A DNA stretch of 64,000 nucleotides from Chryseomicrobium excrementi (GCF_002798305.1 NZ_PCGR01000001.1:806001-870000); one strand, 5' to 3'. Counted from the first letter of the stretch, positions 18,792 through 31,564 are shown. Notes: a model not told the origin generated them from the letters alone. Numbers and translations: made by a program.

Positions 18792-19346
18792 TTAGTTCGT
18801 TTCAATTAAGCCGTATTTTCCATCTTTCCGTTTGTATACAATATTTGTTCCGTTCGATTCAGCATCTGTGAAGATGAAGAAGTTGTGACCAAGCATATCC
18901 ATTTGCAGGATTGCTTCTTCTTGATCCATTGGTTTCAAATCAAATGTTTTAGTACGTACGATTGCGTATTCTTCTTCAGATACTTCCGGCTCTGTTGCCG
19001 CAGCTTCTGTAGTTGCAAAGTAAGTTCCAACGCCTTCACGCTCCCGGAATTTACGATTTACTTTTGTTTTATGTTTACGAATTTGACGTTCTAATTTATC
19101 TACGATCAAGTCGATAGCTGCATACATGTCAGTGTGACGCTCTTCTGCACGCAGTGTTAAGTTTTTCATTGGAATTGTTACTTCAACCTTTGTTTGCTTA
19201 TCATTGTAAACCTTTAAGTTTACGTTAGCTGTTGAATTCAATTCTTCATTAAAGTAGCGATCAATTTTTTCGATTTTTGTTTCCACATATTCTCGAATTG
19301 CAGGAGTTACCTCGATATTTTCTCCACGGATGTTAAAGTTTAGCAT
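18792..19346 (-). CDS. hpf: ribosome hibernation-promoting factor, long form
   Basis: Long HPF (YvyD type, 184 residues) dimerises 70S ribosomes into inactive 100S particles in stationary phase. The N-terminal ribosome-binding domain (residues 1-110; MLNFNIRGENIEVTPAIREY) has the basic helix RQIRKHKTKVNRKFRE. The C-terminal dimerisation domain (about 128-184) includes RTKTFDLKPMDQEEAILQM and HNFFIFTDAESN. The ATG follows AAAGGAGGAG. A candidate SigA promoter and a possible 20-codon upstream ORF precede it. In B. subtilis the gene is under SigB and SigH control; I could not identify those promoters here. Confidence 0.96.
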   Translation of the reverse strand: MLNFNIRGENIEVTPAIREYVETKIEKIDRYFNEELNSTANVNLKVYNDKQTKVEVTIPMKNLTLRAEERHTDMYAAIDLIVDKLERQIRKHKTKVNRKFREREGVGTYFATTEAAATEPEVSEEEYAIVRTKTFDLKPMDQEEAILQMDMLGHNFFIFTDAESNGTNIVYKRKDGKYGLIETN

Positions 19347-19445
19347 GAAAACTCCTCCTTTATAATTGCTATACTACTTATTTCGACATCTTCTGCTTCC
19401 ATTCCTCCTTCTCAGAGAAAGAATTTAAAAAGATGACTTGTGAAG

Positions 19446-19475
19446 ATTGTACACGTTTCCAAAGGAATTATCCAA
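19446..19475 (-). promoter_or_regulatory. candidate SigA promoter for hpf
   Basis: On the minus strand TTGGAT (19475-19470) and TACAAT (19451-19446) are separated by 18 bases, about 100 bases before the hpf start. Confidence 0.45.
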
Positions 19476-19501
19476 TAATTCTGTAGGTTTTGTGAAAGAT
19501 A

Positions 19502-19530
19502 AAAAAAGACCACTCAAGAAGCAGTCTTTG
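19502..19530 (-). terminator. rho-independent terminator overlapping leuD stop
   Basis: On the minus strand AAGACTGCT, loop TCTTG, and AGTGGTCTT form a 9-bp stem with two wobbles, followed by a T run. It ends the ilv-leu operon. Confidence 0.75.
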
Positions 19531-20104
19531 AATTCTGTGCATTTTCATACGCAGCAATATTTTCTTCATATAAAAATGTTAACGAAATTTCATCCCAGCC
19601 GTTGAGTAGCATTTTCTTTTGGTAGGAATCGATGTCAAAGGAATACAGCGAACCATCCTTCCCAAGAATTTGTTGATTTGGTAGGTCTACCGTCACATGA
19701 AGTTGCGGCTTTGCAAGCAGTTCCTCTACCTCATGAACCGGTAGACGAATTGGTAAAATCCCATTCTTCATGCAGTTGTTGTAGAAAATATCGGCAAATG
19801 AAGGGGCGATCACGACACGGAACCCATAATCTGCGATGGCCCATGGGGCATGTTCACGTGATGAACCGCAACCAAAATTTTCGTGAGCAACTAAAATTTT
19901 CGACTCTTTGTAATCCGGATGGTTAAGGACGAAATCCGGCTTTTCTTTTCCTGACTCATCAAAGCGCCAATGATAGAACAAATACTTTCCAAAACCTGTA
20001 CGCTCAATTCGCTTTAAGAACTCTTTTGAGATAATTTGATCGGTATCCACATTTTTTTTGGCTAGTGGTGTCACGATGCTCGTGACAAGTTGAAGAGGTT
20101 CCAT
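19514..20104 (-). CDS. leuD: 3-isopropylmalate dehydratase small subunit
   Basis: LeuD combines with LeuC to isomerise 2-isopropylmalate to 3-isopropylmalate in leucine synthesis. The 196-residue protein has the aconitase swivel-domain signature around GCGSSREHAPWAIADYGF and FYNNCMKNGILPIRL. The start (MEPLQLVTSIVTPLAKKNVD) matches family N-termini. It is the last gene of the operon, 15 bases after leuC, with a terminator overlapping its stop. Confidence 0.97.
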   Translation of the reverse strand: MEPLQLVTSIVTPLAKKNVDTDQIISKEFLKRIERTGFGKYLFYHWRFDESGKEKPDFVLNHPDYKESKILVAHENFGCGSSREHAPWAIADYGFRVVIAPSFADIFYNNCMKNGILPIRLPVHEVEELLAKPQLHVTVDLPNQQILGKDGSLYSFDIDSYQKKMLLNGWDEISLTFLYEENIAAYENAQNSKTAS

Positions 20105-20119
20105 TTTAATTGCTCCTTT

Positions 20120-21526
20120 CTACACTCCGACTGCTCGGAAATTTCGAACATCTGTCAATTTCCCTTCAATGGCTGCAGCTGCCGCCATTGCCGGACTCAT
20201 CAGATGTGTTCGTGCCCCGGTACCTTGGCGTCCTTCGAAGTTTCGGTTGCTAGTAGATGCACACCGTTCCCCTGCTGGAACGACATCTTCATTCATGGCT
20301 AGGCACATAGAACAGCCGGATTCTCGCCATTCAAAGCCAGCCTTTAGAAAGACTTGATCTAAGCCTAATTCTTCCGCTTGTTTTTTAGTCGTTTGAGAGC
20401 CCGGTACAACAAGCGCCCGCACACCGGGAGCGACATGTTTGCCACGAATCACTTCCGCCGCTTCCATCAAATCACTAAGTCTTGCATTCGTACAAGAACC
20501 GATGAACACATGTTGAATGGAGACGTCTTGTAGAGCTTCTCCTCCTTCAAATCCCATATAATCGAGTGCCTGTGCTACTGCAAGTTGGTCACTTTCATCC
20601 GCATAATCTGTTGGTTTTGGTACAGAATTTGAAATTCCAGACCCCATAGCAGGATTCGTTCCCCAGGTAACAAATGGCTCAATTTCAGCTGCATCAATCG
20701 TGCAGACGCTGTCATAAGTAGCTCCTTCATCTGTAGCGAGAGCAAGCCATTCTGCTTCTAACTCACTGAACTTCTCATTGTCGACATAACGTCGACCCTT
20801 TAAAAACTCAACAGTCGTAGCGTCAGGCGACACGAGTCCTGCCCGCGCCCCTGCTTCAATGGACATATTGCAGATCGTCATGCGTTCTTCCATAGAAAGA
20901 TTTCGGATGACGTCTCCTGTATATTCGATTACGTGTCCTGTGCCCATATCAATTCCAAACTTGGCGATGATGGCGAGTATAATATCTTTTGCCGTCACTC
21001 CGTATCCAAGCTCTCCGGTCACTCGCACTTCCATCGTTTTTGGTCGTGCTTGCCAGAGCGTTTGAGTAGAAAGAACATGTTCTACTTCACTCGTTCCGAT
21101 ACCAAATGCAAGAGCGCCAAAAGCCCCGTGAGTCGACGTATGCGAATCCCCACAAACTATTGTCTTTCCTGGCTGGGTAAGTCCAAGCTCGGGACCAATG
21201 ATATGCACAATGCCTTGATCCGGGTGATCCATACCTGCAAGTTCAATACCGAACTCCTTGCAGTTATCAGCTAGTGTATGGATTTGCTTCTTAGCAATTT
21301 GATCACGGATGACTGCACGATTGATAGTCGGCACATTATGATCCATAGTCGCAAAACAGAGATCCGGCCTTCTCACTTTTCTACCAGCCAAACGAAGACC
21401 TTCAAACGCTTGAGGTGATGTCACTTCATGTAGCAGATGTAAATCTATATAGAGGAGATCTGGCTTTCCCTGTTCTCTGACGACGACGTGCTGATCCCAA
21501 ATTTTCTCGATGATAGTTTTAGCCAT
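20120..21526 (-). CDS. leuC: 3-isopropylmalate dehydratase large subunit
   Basis: LeuC is the iron-sulfur subunit of isopropylmalate isomerase. The 468-residue protein has the three [4Fe-4S] ligand cysteines: one in [11 protein letters not shown] and two in GCSMCLAMN, plus [12 protein letters not shown] and the family N-terminus [15 protein letters not shown]. It lies 15 bases after leuB and 15 bases before leuD within the ilv-leu operon. Confidence 0.97.
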   Translation of the reverse strand: MAKTIIEKIWDQHVVVREQGKPDLLYIDLHLLHEVTSPQAFEGLRLAGRKVRRPDLCFATMDHNVPTINRAVIRDQIAKKQIHTLADNCKEFGIELAGMDHPDQGIVHIIGPELGLTQPGKTIVCGDSHTSTHGAFGALAFGIGTSEVEHVLSTQTLWQARPKTMEVRVTGELGYGVTAKDIILAIIAKFGIDMGTGHVIEYTGDVIRNLSMEERMTICNMSIEAGARAGLVSPDATTVEFLKGRRYVDNEKFSELEAEWLALATDEGATYDSVCTIDAAEIEPFVTWGTNPAMGSGISNSVPKPTDYADESDQLAVAQALDYMGFEGGEALQDVSIQHVFIGSCTNARLSDLMEAAEVIRGKHVAPGVRALVVPGSQTTKKQAEELGLDQVFLKAGFEWRESGCSMCLAMNEDVVPAGERCASTSNRNFEGRQGTGARTHLMSPAMAAAAAIEGKLTDVRNFRAVGV

Positions 21527-21541
21527 GTTACTTCTCCTCCA

Positions 21542-22642
21542 TTACCCTGAAATATAAGAAAAACAAATACTATCTGAAACTGACTCGCTGTCGAGCTCTT
21601 CTACTACTTTTGCTGTCCACTCGTCGGTAGTTAACACACGTCCACCTTGAAGGTCCGCTGTCACATAACCGTCTTCTAAGACACGCTCTACAGCATCTTC
21701 GATTGCTTGTGCTTCCGCTTGCAAATCGAACGAATGGGACAACATCAATGCCGCTGACAAGATAGTTCCTGCTGGATTGGCTTTTCCTTGACCCGCGATA
21801 TCTGGAGCGGAACCGTGAATTGGCTCATAAACACCAAACGAATCGTCTCGAACACTTGCTGAAGGCAACATACCGAGAGAGCCTGTAATCATAGAAGCCT
21901 CATCACTTAAAATATCTCCAAATAAATTTTCTGTTACCACTACATCAAATGAGGAGGGTTCTTTGATCAGTTGCATAGCTGCTGCATCCACTAAGACGTG
22001 TTCAACTTGTATATCCGGATAGCCTACACGCTTTTCCTCTACAATTTCACGCCACAATTTACTAGAAGCAAGAACATTTGCTTTGTCGACGGACGTTACT
22101 TTACCGTTTCGTTTACGAGCTAATTGGAATGCCGTGTCGACGATGCGCTCGATTTCTTTGCGTGTATAGACAAGAGTGTCTACTGCTGCATCCGCCGTCT
22201 TTTTGCGAGGCTCTGAGAAATAAAGTCCTCCCGTCAGCTCTCGGACAATGACAAAATCAGTCCCTGCAACTACTTGTTCCTTTAGTGGAGAGGCTGCTTG
22301 AAGTGCTTTATACGCTTTAACTGGTCGTAAGTTGGCATATAAATTAAACTGCTTCCGAAGTGCAAGCAGGCCTTTCTCAGGACGAATCGATGGATCAACA
22401 GAATCCCATTTGGGTCCCCCAACAGAACCTAATAAGACGGCATCCGCCTTTTCACAGCTCTCTATTGTAGCATCAGGTAGGGGCTCGCCTGTCGCATCAA
22501 TAGCTGCTCCTCCGATCAATGCATAGTGGAAGTCAAATTCATGATGAAATCGTTTGGCTACCGCTTGTAGTACACGGACAGCAGCTTGTGTCACTTCTGG
22601 TCCAATCCCATCTCCAGGTAATACGGTAATCTGTTTCTTCAT
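21542..22642 (-). CDS. leuB: 3-isopropylmalate dehydrogenase
   Basis: LeuB oxidises and decarboxylates 3-isopropylmalate to 2-oxoisocaproate with NAD. The 366-residue protein shows [13 protein letters not shown] at the N-terminus, the substrate loop [13 protein letters not shown], the metal-binding acidic cluster in [12 protein letters not shown] and the NAD-site [14 protein letters not shown]. The final residues ([10 protein letters not shown]) are slightly longer than in many relatives. It sits 13 bases downstream of leuA. Confidence 0.97.
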   Translation of the reverse strand: MKKQITVLPGDGIGPEVTQAAVRVLQAVAKRFHHEFDFHYALIGGAAIDATGEPLPDATIESCEKADAVLLGSVGGPKWDSVDPSIRPEKGLLALRKQFNLYANLRPVKAYKALQAASPLKEQVVAGTDFVIVRELTGGLYFSEPRKKTADAAVDTLVYTRKEIERIVDTAFQLARKRNGKVTSVDKANVLASSKLWREIVEEKRVGYPDIQVEHVLVDAAAMQLIKEPSSFDVVVTENLFGDILSDEASMITGSLGMLPSASVRDDSFGVYEPIHGSAPDIAGQGKANPAGTILSAALMLSHSFDLQAEAQAIEDAVERVLEDGYVTADLQGGRVLTTDEWTAKVVEELDSESVSDSICFSYISG

Positions 22643-22655
22643 CTAATCTCCTCCT

Positions 22656-25221
<2,566 letters not shown>

Positions 25222-25737
25222 CTAATAAGCTAATAGTTTTGTTTGTGTAGGGTATTTCTGTTGTTCTCTAGTAAATGCTGTGACGCCAGTACGGGTAAGC
25301 TCTTTCACTCCGTAAGGCCGGACTAGTTCAATGAAGGCATCGATTTTTTCAGGATGACCTGTAATCTGATAAGTGACCACCTGTCTCCCGGCATCAATAA
25401 TTTGAACTCGAAACGGTTCGATCAAGTTTGAAAGCTCGAGTCGTTTTGTTGCAGGTGCTTGTACTTTAACAAGAGCCAACTCCCGAACCACGATGGCTTG
25501 ATCGGTCAGATCCTGCACTTTCAACACGTCAATTTGTTTTTGAAGTTGTTTTAACAACTGCTCGAGTTTCTGGGCATCTTCTACATGAACGATAAACGTC
25601 ATTTTAGAGACATTGTCCTGTTCCGTATGCCCCACTGTCATGCTCTCGATATTGAATTGTCGCTTCATCAGTAAACCTGTCACTCGGTTTAACACGCCAC
25701 TTTGATTCAGTACAGTTACGGTGATGATACGTCTCAC
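25222..25737 (-). CDS. ilvH: acetolactate synthase small (regulatory) subunit
   Basis: The regulatory subunit of acetohydroxyacid synthase, which confers valine feedback inhibition and raises activity of IlvB. The 171-residue protein begins with an ACT domain ([20 protein letters not shown]) and has the conserved C-terminal half ([19 protein letters not shown]). It starts with GTG overlapping the ilvB stop (GTGA), so the subunits are translationally coupled. Confidence 0.96.
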   Translation of the reverse strand: MRRIITVTVLNQSGVLNRVTGLLMKRQFNIESMTVGHTEQDNVSKMTFIVHVEDAQKLEQLLKQLQKQIDVLKVQDLTDQAIVVRELALVKVQAPATKRLELSNLIEPFRVQIIDAGRQVVTYQITGHPEKIDAFIELVRPYGVKELTRTGVTAFTREQQKYPTQTKLLAY

Positions 25738-27437
25738 GAAGGCTTCACTCCAATCATTTCATGTAACGCTCTTCCTGGTGCCACCATTGGCGTCACAGGC
25801 TCATGCTGTTCAATTCGACAATCAATGAGGACCGGCTCGTCCGAAAGAAGAAGCTCTGGTAATTGCTGCTGCGCTTGCTCCAATGTATCGATTTTGACTC
25901 CTTGAATCGAGTAAGCTGCTGCAAGTTTTTCAAAGTCTGGTTGAACTGGAATCAGCGATTGCGAGTAACGCTCTTCGTAAAATGCTGTCTGCCACTGCCT
26001 CACCATTCCCAAGCTTTGATTGTTCAAAATCACTACCTTTACAGGAAGGCGATATTCTTGAAGTAACGACAGCTCTTGTAACGTCATTTGGAACCCTGCA
26101 TCCCCCACGACTGCGATGACACGTTCTTCAGGAAAAGCAAGCTGGGCACCAATTGCTGCTGGGAAGCCAAATCCCATCGTTCCTAGTCCCCCTGATGTGA
26201 TCCACTGGTGAGGTTTTTGAAAACCGTAATACTGTGCTGTCCACATCTGATGTTGGCCTACATCTGTTGCTACAATAGCTTCTCCTTTAGTGACCTGATG
26301 AATGATTTCAAGTACTTGTTGTGCTTTTAATCCGTCTCTCTTGTAATGGAGAGGATGAAGAGCTGCATTTTGTTTTAAAGCGACTACCCAGTCAGACTTC
26401 TCGTGGTTAACGAGTTGCTGTTTTAGAAGCTGCTGTAAAGCTGCTTTCGCATCAGCGACAATCGGAATCGCTGTTGGAACGTTCTTCCCGATTTCTGCTG
26501 GGTCGATGTCAATATGCGCTACTTTGGCATGAGGGGCAAAACCATTCAAGTTGCCTGTTAGACGATCATCAAATCTAGCTCCGATATTGATCAGCAAGTC
26601 GCATTCTTGTATAGCCATATTCGCCGCGTACGTTCCATGCATCCCTGCCATCCCGAGATAGCGAGGGTGATCATCTCGGACTGCTCCAAGACCGAGCAGT
26701 GTAGAGACTGCAGGAACACCTGACTGTTCAAGTAACGTTGCTAGCTCGTCGGTACCTTTTGCAGCCAGCACCCCTGCTCCGATAAGAAACAAAGGTTTTA
26801 CTGACTGATTCATAGCCTCAGCAAGCTTCTGTATCTGCAAGAAGTTGGGTTCTGTTGTTGGCTGATAACCTGGTAAATTAACGGGTTGCATGGTCCAATC
26901 TACTTGCTGTATCGTCTCAGCTGCCATATTTTTGGGAACATCTATTAGAACAGGGCCGGGTCTGCCAGTTGTTGCAATATGAAAAGCCTCTCTTACTATG
27001 CGTGGTAAGTCACGCGCATCCTTCACTTGGTAGTTGTGCTTTGTGATGGGCTGCGTGATGCCGAGTACATCTGCTTCTTGGAAGGCATCTGTGCCGATAA
27101 CTGTGCTTGCCACCTGTCCAGTGAAAATGACAAGGGGTAGGGAATCCATCATCGCATCCGCGATTCCTGTCACAAGATTGGTAGCGCCAGGTCCAGAAGT
27201 GGCGATGACCACACCAGGCTTTCCTGAAACACGTGCATATCCTTCAGCTGCATGGATGGCTCCTTGTTCGTGCCGAGCTAAAATATGCGGAATTGGATTT
27301 CTATAAAGAGCATCATAAATCGGAAGAACAGCACCTCCTGGATAGCCAAATATCAATTCCACTTGCTGTTCATGGAGCAACTCAATGAGTAAATCCGCAC
27401 CTGAAAGTTGCACCGTTTTTTCTACCTGCATGACCAT
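25734..27437 (-). CDS. ilvB: acetolactate synthase large subunit
   Basis: The thiamine-diphosphate-dependent catalytic subunit of acetohydroxyacid synthase. Landmarks are [15 protein letters not shown], the catalytic glutamate in [15 protein letters not shown], the FAD/central domain, and the ThDP motif [17 protein letters not shown] ending in NN. I favour the ATG at 27437, about 9 bases after AAGGAG; a GTG nine bases upstream and an ATG six bases downstream are alternatives. It is the first gene after the T-box leader. Confidence 0.96.
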   Translation of the reverse strand: MVMQVEKTVQLSGADLLIELLHEQQVELIFGYPGGAVLPIYDALYRNPIPHILARHEQGAIHAAEGYARVSGKPGVVIATSGPGATNLVTGIADAMMDSLPLVIFTGQVASTVIGTDAFQEADVLGITQPITKHNYQVKDARDLPRIVREAFHIATTGRPGPVLIDVPKNMAAETIQQVDWTMQPVNLPGYQPTTEPNFLQIQKLAEAMNQSVKPLFLIGAGVLAAKGTDELATLLEQSGVPAVSTLLGLGAVRDDHPRYLGMAGMHGTYAANMAIQECDLLINIGARFDDRLTGNLNGFAPHAKVAHIDIDPAEIGKNVPTAIPIVADAKAALQQLLKQQLVNHEKSDWVVALKQNAALHPLHYKRDGLKAQQVLEIIHQVTKGEAIVATDVGQHQMWTAQYYGFQKPHQWITSGGLGTMGFGFPAAIGAQLAFPEERVIAVVGDAGFQMTLQELSLLQEYRLPVKVVILNNQSLGMVRQWQTAFYEERYSQSLIPVQPDFEKLAAAYSIQGVKIDTLEQAQQQLPELLLSDEPVLIDCRIEQHEPVTPMVAPGRALHEMIGVKPS

Positions 27438-27449
27438 TCGTTTCACTCC

Positions 27450-27705
27450 TTTTTGGGTATAAAAATATCCCTATGCAAAAGAACACAAAGATTCCTTGCA
27501 TAGGGATGAAAGTTTTTCATGGTACCACCCTACTTCACAGTCTAAACTGCCTCGCATTGATTGGTAACGGGATCAACCGAAAGGACTTACTGGTCAAATG
27601 ACGTTCATCCTTCACTCAGAGGGGATGTCGATTCAAGGCGTCTTACCGGTTCACACCACCCACCGGCTCTCTGAAATCGACGACACTTGTTCTTTTACCT
27701 CTTCA
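27450..27705 (-). ncRNA. T-box riboswitch leader upstream of ilvB
   Basis: On the minus strand the T-box core AGGGTGGTACCATG occupies 27531-27518, followed by the terminator hairpin. Stem I begins just after the ilvD stop codon, with the conserved AGAGAGCCGGTGG and GTGAACCGGT elements (about 27671-27645). Downstream in the specifier region, ATC (27626-27624) is followed by CCCTCTGAG, the usual spacing from specifier to the conserved GAG, so isoleucine tRNA (AUC) is the best reading; an overlapping CUC would mean leucine. It controls ilvBHC-leuABCD but not ilvD, which lies upstream. Confidence 0.93.
27461..27507 (-). terminator. T-box regulated terminator before ilvB
   Basis: On the minus strand ATCCCTATGCAA and TTGCATAGGGAT form a perfect 12-bp stem followed by ATTTTT. 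It is the attenuator hairpin of the T-box leader, opened when uncharged tRNA stabilises the antiterminator. Confidence 0.93.
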
Positions 27706-27710
27706 ACGTT

Positions 27711-29378
27711 TTAAATTTTCATCACGCCACCCGTACTTGCGGATGTAACGAGTTTTGAATAGCGGGCCAAGTAACCCTTTTTGATTTTTGGTTCAAACTC
27801 CGGAAGCTGACTTGCTCGAGAGGCAAGTGTTGCCTCGTCTACATTCAATTCAATAGAACGATTTGGCAAGTCGATGACGATTTCATCACCATCATGTACT
27901 AATGCAATCGGACCGCCTTCAGCCGCTTCAGGCGAAATATGCCCGATCGAGATTCCTCGAGAGGCTCCAGAGAACCTTCCGTCTGTAATGAGCGCGACTT
28001 TAGTGCCTAAGCCCCTCCCTTGAATTGCAGAAGTGGGAGCAAGCATTTCTGGCATGCCCGGTCCACCTTTCGGACCCTCATAACGAATGACGACGACGTG
28101 CCCTTCTTTTACGAGCCCTTCATCGATTGCTTGCTGAGCGTCCTCTTGAGAATCAAAGACGATTGCTTTGCCCTTGAATGTTTGAATCGAAGGATCAACC
28201 GCTCCAACTTTGATGACACCACCGTCAGGAGCCAAGTTCCCAAAGAGGACGGATAATCCGCCAACTGGACTATATGGATTGTCTTTCGTCCGAATGACTT
28301 CTGAGTTTAGGATTTTTGCACTCTGGACATTTTCGTATACAGTTTTTCCTGTAATCGTTTGGCGTTGTCCATGTATGCCTCCAGGAATCTCACATAACTC
28401 TTTAATAATGGCTGACAAGCCACCAGCTAAATGAACATCGTGCATGGAATAGTCGCTTGCTGGCATGATTTTCGCGAGATACGGGATTCGCTTTGCCACC
28501 TCGTTAATTTTTTGCATGTTATATGGAATCTCAGCTTCGTGTGCAATGGCCAGCGTATGTAGAACTGTATTGGTAGAACCACCCATAGCCATATCTAGAG
28601 CAAATGCATCGTCGATTGCTTCTTTAGTGATCAAGTCACGTGGCTTTACGTCTTCTTCTATCATCCGTAGGAGATGTCCGACCGCTTCTTTTATCAAACG
28701 ATGGCGCTCTGTCGAAGTGGCTACGATGGTAGCATTTCCTGGCGGTGTGATACCTAGGATTTCCATCAAGGAGTTCATGGAGTTCGCTGTGAACATTCCA
28801 GAACACGAACCACAGGTCGGACACGCATTTTGTTCAATATCGAGGAGTTCTTGTTCTGTCATGTTTCCTGATTTATAAGCACCGACTCCTTCGAAGACAG
28901 ACGTCAATGAGAGCGGCTTCCCATCTGATGAAGTTCCAGCCTCCATAGGACCACCTGTCACAAAAACGGAAGGGACGTTCGTTCGAACAGCTGCCATCAA
29001 CATGCCTGGTGTGATTTTGTCACAGTTAGGAATATAGAAAACCCCGTCAAACCAATGGGCATTGATGACCGTTTCTGCTGAGTCTGCAATTAGTTCTCGA
29101 CTTGGCAAGGAATATCGCATTCCAATGTGTCCCATGGCAATTCCGTCATCGACACCAATCGTGTTAAATTCGAATGGGACACCTCCAGCTTCCCAAATGG
29201 CTTCTTTTACGATTTCTGCAAAGTGATTTAAATGTTTATGACCCGGAATGATGTCGATATATGAATTACATACTCCAATAAATGGTTTTTGTAGATCTTT
29301 CGTTTTCACGCCCGTAGCATACAACAAACTACGATGCGGTGCTCGGTCAATTCCCTTTTTTATCATGTCACTGCGCAC
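27711..29378 (-). CDS. ilvD: dihydroxy-acid dehydratase
   Basis: IlvD dehydrates dihydroxy acids in the valine/isoleucine pathway. The 555-residue protein has iron-sulfur cysteines in [10 protein letters not shown] and [15 protein letters not shown], and the C-terminal motif [19 protein letters not shown]. It starts [19 protein letters not shown]; a later ATG ([10 protein letters not shown]) is also possible. The gene has its own promoter with a CodY-like site, and the T-box leader of ilvB begins within about ten bases of its stop, so it can be transcribed even when the T-box terminates the rest of the operon. Confidence 0.97.
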   Translation of the reverse strand: MRSDMIKKGIDRAPHRSLLYATGVKTKDLQKPFIGVCNSYIDIIPGHKHLNHFAEIVKEAIWEAGGVPFEFNTIGVDDGIAMGHIGMRYSLPSRELIADSAETVINAHWFDGVFYIPNCDKITPGMLMAAVRTNVPSVFVTGGPMEAGTSSDGKPLSLTSVFEGVGAYKSGNMTEQELLDIEQNACPTCGSCSGMFTANSMNSLMEILGITPPGNATIVATSTERHRLIKEAVGHLLRMIEEDVKPRDLITKEAIDDAFALDMAMGGSTNTVLHTLAIAHEAEIPYNMQKINEVAKRIPYLAKIMPASDYSMHDVHLAGGLSAIIKELCEIPGGIHGQRQTITGKTVYENVQSAKILNSEVIRTKDNPYSPVGGLSVLFGNLAPDGGVIKVGAVDPSIQTFKGKAIVFDSQEDAQQAIDEGLVKEGHVVVIRYEGPKGGPGMPEMLAPTSAIQGRGLGTKVALITDGRFSGASRGISIGHISPEAAEGGPIALVHDGDEIVIDLPNRSIELNVDEATLASRASQLPEFEPKIKKGYLARYSKLVTSASTGGVMKI

Positions 29379-29398
29379 TTACATCACCAACTTTGTGT

Positions 29399-29413
29399 AA
29401 TTTTCTGCAATAT
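29399..29413. promoter_or_regulatory. candidate CodY box at ilvD promoter
   Basis: AATTTTCTGCAATAT matches the CodY consensus AATTTTCWGAAAATT at 12 of 15 positions. It lies about 10-25 bases downstream of the predicted ilvD transcription start. CodY repression of ilv genes is established in Bacillus. It overlaps an inverted repeat (TGCAATAT, 5 bases, ATATTGCA; 29406-29426). Confidence 0.55.
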
Positions 29414-29429
29414 GAAATATATTGCAACA

Positions 29430-29458
29430 ATCATACAATCCACAAAACTGTGTGTCAA
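29430..29458 (-). promoter_or_regulatory. SigA promoter of ilvD
   Basis: On the minus strand a perfect TTGACA (29458-29453) and TATGAT (29435-29430) are separated by 17 bases, about 50 bases upstream of the ilvD start. Confidence 0.8.
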
Positions 29459-29467
29459 TGCTGTTTT

Positions 29468-29505
29468 TTCAAATTTTCTATCTTTTTAGAAAGTTGAAAA
29501 TCCAT
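29468..29505 (-). terminator. possible AT-rich terminator after comFC
   Basis: On the minus strand TTTTCAACTTTCTA and TAGAAAATTTGAAAA form an imperfect AT-rich inverted repeat. It lies just after the comFC stop and just before the ilvD promoter. The weak stem makes terminator function uncertain; a protein-binding site is the alternative. Confidence 0.4.
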
Positions 29506-29513
29506 GCAATCGC

Positions 29514-30158
29514 TTACAACTTGATGCCCTTGCGAGTTTCCGTTTCATCGTTTTTTTCTAAAGTCTCTACTAAACAAATTCCATGAACTTGTTTTGCACC
29601 GTGTTTTTTTAAAATTGCTGCCGCTTGATTCATCGTCACTCCTGTTGTAAAGATGTCATCGATTAAAACTATCTTTTCAGGAACCTGTGCTCCAGGAAGT
29701 AACTCGAACGGGTTTGATGATTGGATACGTTGTGCTAGATTACGTGATGATTGCTTTATGGAAGTGGTCTTTTTAAGAAGATGAAGTAAGTTGTTGCCAC
29801 AAAACAACTCGTCAACATGACAAAACGAACGCTTGAATGAGGAATCTTGGTAGGAGGGAATTGGAACACAAGGCTCCCTTAAGCGAAGCTCTTTTGAAAA
29901 AACCAGGTGAAGTATGTGGTCTCCTTCACCTTTATAGCGTTGAAAATAATTTTGCATTGAAGAATTATAGCTATAGAAACAGAATATGGAATCAAGGGCC
30001 CCCTCTAACTCTGTACCTTTCACATACCTCCGTTCAGGTGATGAAGCAATTTTATTAAAGCTCGCTCGACAAGATTTACAAACACAATCTTGCTTACCTG
30101 TAAAAAGTGAACTCCATGTATCCCTCATTAACTGCCTATCACATAGAAGACATTTCAT
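29514..30158 (-). CDS. comFC: ComF-family phosphoribosyltransferase-like protein
   Basis: ComFC is needed for transformation and interacts with the ComFA helicase, perhaps in handling incoming single-stranded DNA. The 214-residue protein has an N-terminal zinc finger (CLLCDRQL and CVCKSCRASF) and a type I PRTase fold with the PRPP loop KIVLIDDIFTTGVTMNQAA near residue 165-183. The ATG overlaps the comFA stop codon (4 bases). In B. subtilis comFB lies between comFA and comFC; it is missing here. Confidence 0.92.
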   Translation of the reverse strand: MKCLLCDRQLMRDTWSSLFTGKQDCVCKSCRASFNKIASSPERRYVKGTELEGALDSIFCFYSYNSSMQNYFQRYKGEGDHILHLVFSKELRLREPCVPIPSYQDSSFKRSFCHVDELFCGNNLLHLLKKTTSIKQSSRNLAQRIQSSNPFELLPGAQVPEKIVLIDDIFTTGVTMNQAAAILKKHGAKQVHGICLVETLEKNDETETRKGIKL

Positions 30159-31468
30159 TGCATGTTCAACCTCTCAATGGCACTCTTGGCCCTTCTCATA
30201 TCTTCTGTAACTCCATTATGAAAAAACACTACATCTCCAGTTGGAAATTCAGCAGATCTACCTGCTCTCCCAGCAATCTGAATTAGAGCTTGCTCGGTAA
30301 AAATCGGTTGCTCGGTACCAACAACAGCAATCTGTAAATTTGAAATAGTAATACCTCGTTCTAAAATCGTCGTAGTACACAACCCTTTGATTTTCCCATC
30401 TCGCAATTGCTGGACAAGTTCTTTTCTAAATGGATGCTCTGCATGAACTCGCTCCATATTTCCAGGGAAATCTTCGAGCATTCGAACAGTAGGGAAAAAA
30501 ATCAAAAAAGGGCGTTCCATCTCAAGCTGATAAGCTATCCACTTGTCGAGTACTGGAGGAACCTTTTGTCGAGTTAAGTGTTTTTTGTAAGAAAGTGCTT
30601 TTTGAAATCGAGGAACAGGAAGTGGATGACCGTGAAAGCGTTTAGCGAGCAATGATTTACGGTCTGTGTGTAAATGCTTTGAAGGTGTCGCGGAAACGTA
30701 ATGAATGAATCCCCCTGATACTAGGGATTTCTCGACAGCTGCAACAAGAGTGGCGTCTGCCGAGTACGGGAAGGCATCAGCCTCATCAATGATGACATGA
30801 TTGAAAGCTTTATGAAATCTGAATAATTGGTGCGTGGTAGCTAGAGTCAGATCTGCTAAACCAATAGGTTTTTCGGAGCCTCCATAAAGAACATCAATAC
30901 GTAAAGACTTAAAAGCTTGTTGTAAGCGAGGCGCGAGCTCGAGTATGACATCCGTTCGAGGACACGCTATAGCGACACGTTCACCGCGAGACCTCATCAG
31001 TTGTAGAGCTCCAAACATGATTTCCGTCTTCCCTGCCCCGCATACTGCATGGATCATATGACTTTTCCCAGTAGCTATAGATCCTTTCCATTCCTCCAGC
31101 GCTTGTTGTTGCAAGTCGGAAAGTGTCCCTTTCCATGTCAGAGAACTTTCAGGTTGAACTTCGGAGCGTGGGCCCTTCCAGATGATGAGCTGCGTACAGC
31201 TGCTTATCTTGCCCATTCGAATGCAATTTCTACAATAAGTACAGTAGCCACTGCAACGAAGGCAGTAATGAGTCGCAAAATGATAGGGATTTTTAGAGAG
31301 ACAGCGGTTACACTTAAAAGTTACTTGAAATGGGGATTTTCGGGAACTTTCAATTCCCTTAAGTTGTTCGAGGCATCCCTCTTGAAGATAGAGGGCAATG
31401 GTATCTTGAGACAGGGGTATATCTTCAAACGGTTGAATTTTACCTTCAAAATAGTGGCGATTTTTCAT
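30155..31468 (-). CDS. comFA: ComFA DNA-uptake ATPase
   Basis: A DEAD-box-like ATPase on the cytoplasmic face that helps pull transforming DNA into the cell. The 437-residue protein has an N-terminal four-cysteine zinc region (CNRCLSK, CLRCSGYCTYCRNC), Walker A (AVCGAGKTE), the DEAD motif (VIIDEADAFPY), motif III (VSATPS) and motif VI (QIAGRAGRSAEFP). The ATG at 31468 has AAGGAGAG 7 bases upstream, so ten further in-frame codons are not used. It is co-transcribed with comFC. Confidence 0.95.
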   Translation of the reverse strand: MKNRHYFEGKIQPFEDIPLSQDTIALYLQEGCLEQLKGIESSRKSPFQVTFKCNRCLSKNPYHFATHYCLRCSGYCTYCRNCIRMGKISSCTQLIIWKGPRSEVQPESSLTWKGTLSDLQQQALEEWKGSIATGKSHMIHAVCGAGKTEIMFGALQLMRSRGERVAIACPRTDVILELAPRLQQAFKSLRIDVLYGGSEKPIGLADLTLATTHQLFRFHKAFNHVIIDEADAFPYSADATLVAAVEKSLVSGGFIHYVSATPSKHLHTDRKSLLAKRFHGHPLPVPRFQKALSYKKHLTRQKVPPVLDKWIAYQLEMERPFLIFFPTVRMLEDFPGNMERVHAEHPFRKELVQQLRDGKIKGLCTTTILERGITISNLQIAVVGTEQPIFTEQALIQIAGRAGRSAEFPTGDVVFFHNGVTEDMRRAKSAIERLNMQ

Positions 31469-31530
31469 GAGAACTCTCCTTTTGCCAAAAGGTCTCATCT
31501 CGTAGCTCTATCATAGTGTTTCCCATAATA

Positions 31531-31560
31531 AAAATCCAGCCACTAGTGGGGCTGGATTTC
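31531..31560 (-). terminator. rho-independent terminator after NTF2-like lipoprotein gene
   Basis: On the minus strand AATCCAGCC and GGCTGGATT form a 9-bp stem around CCACTAGT, followed by TTTATT. Confidence 0.85.
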
Positions 31561-31564
31561 ATTG

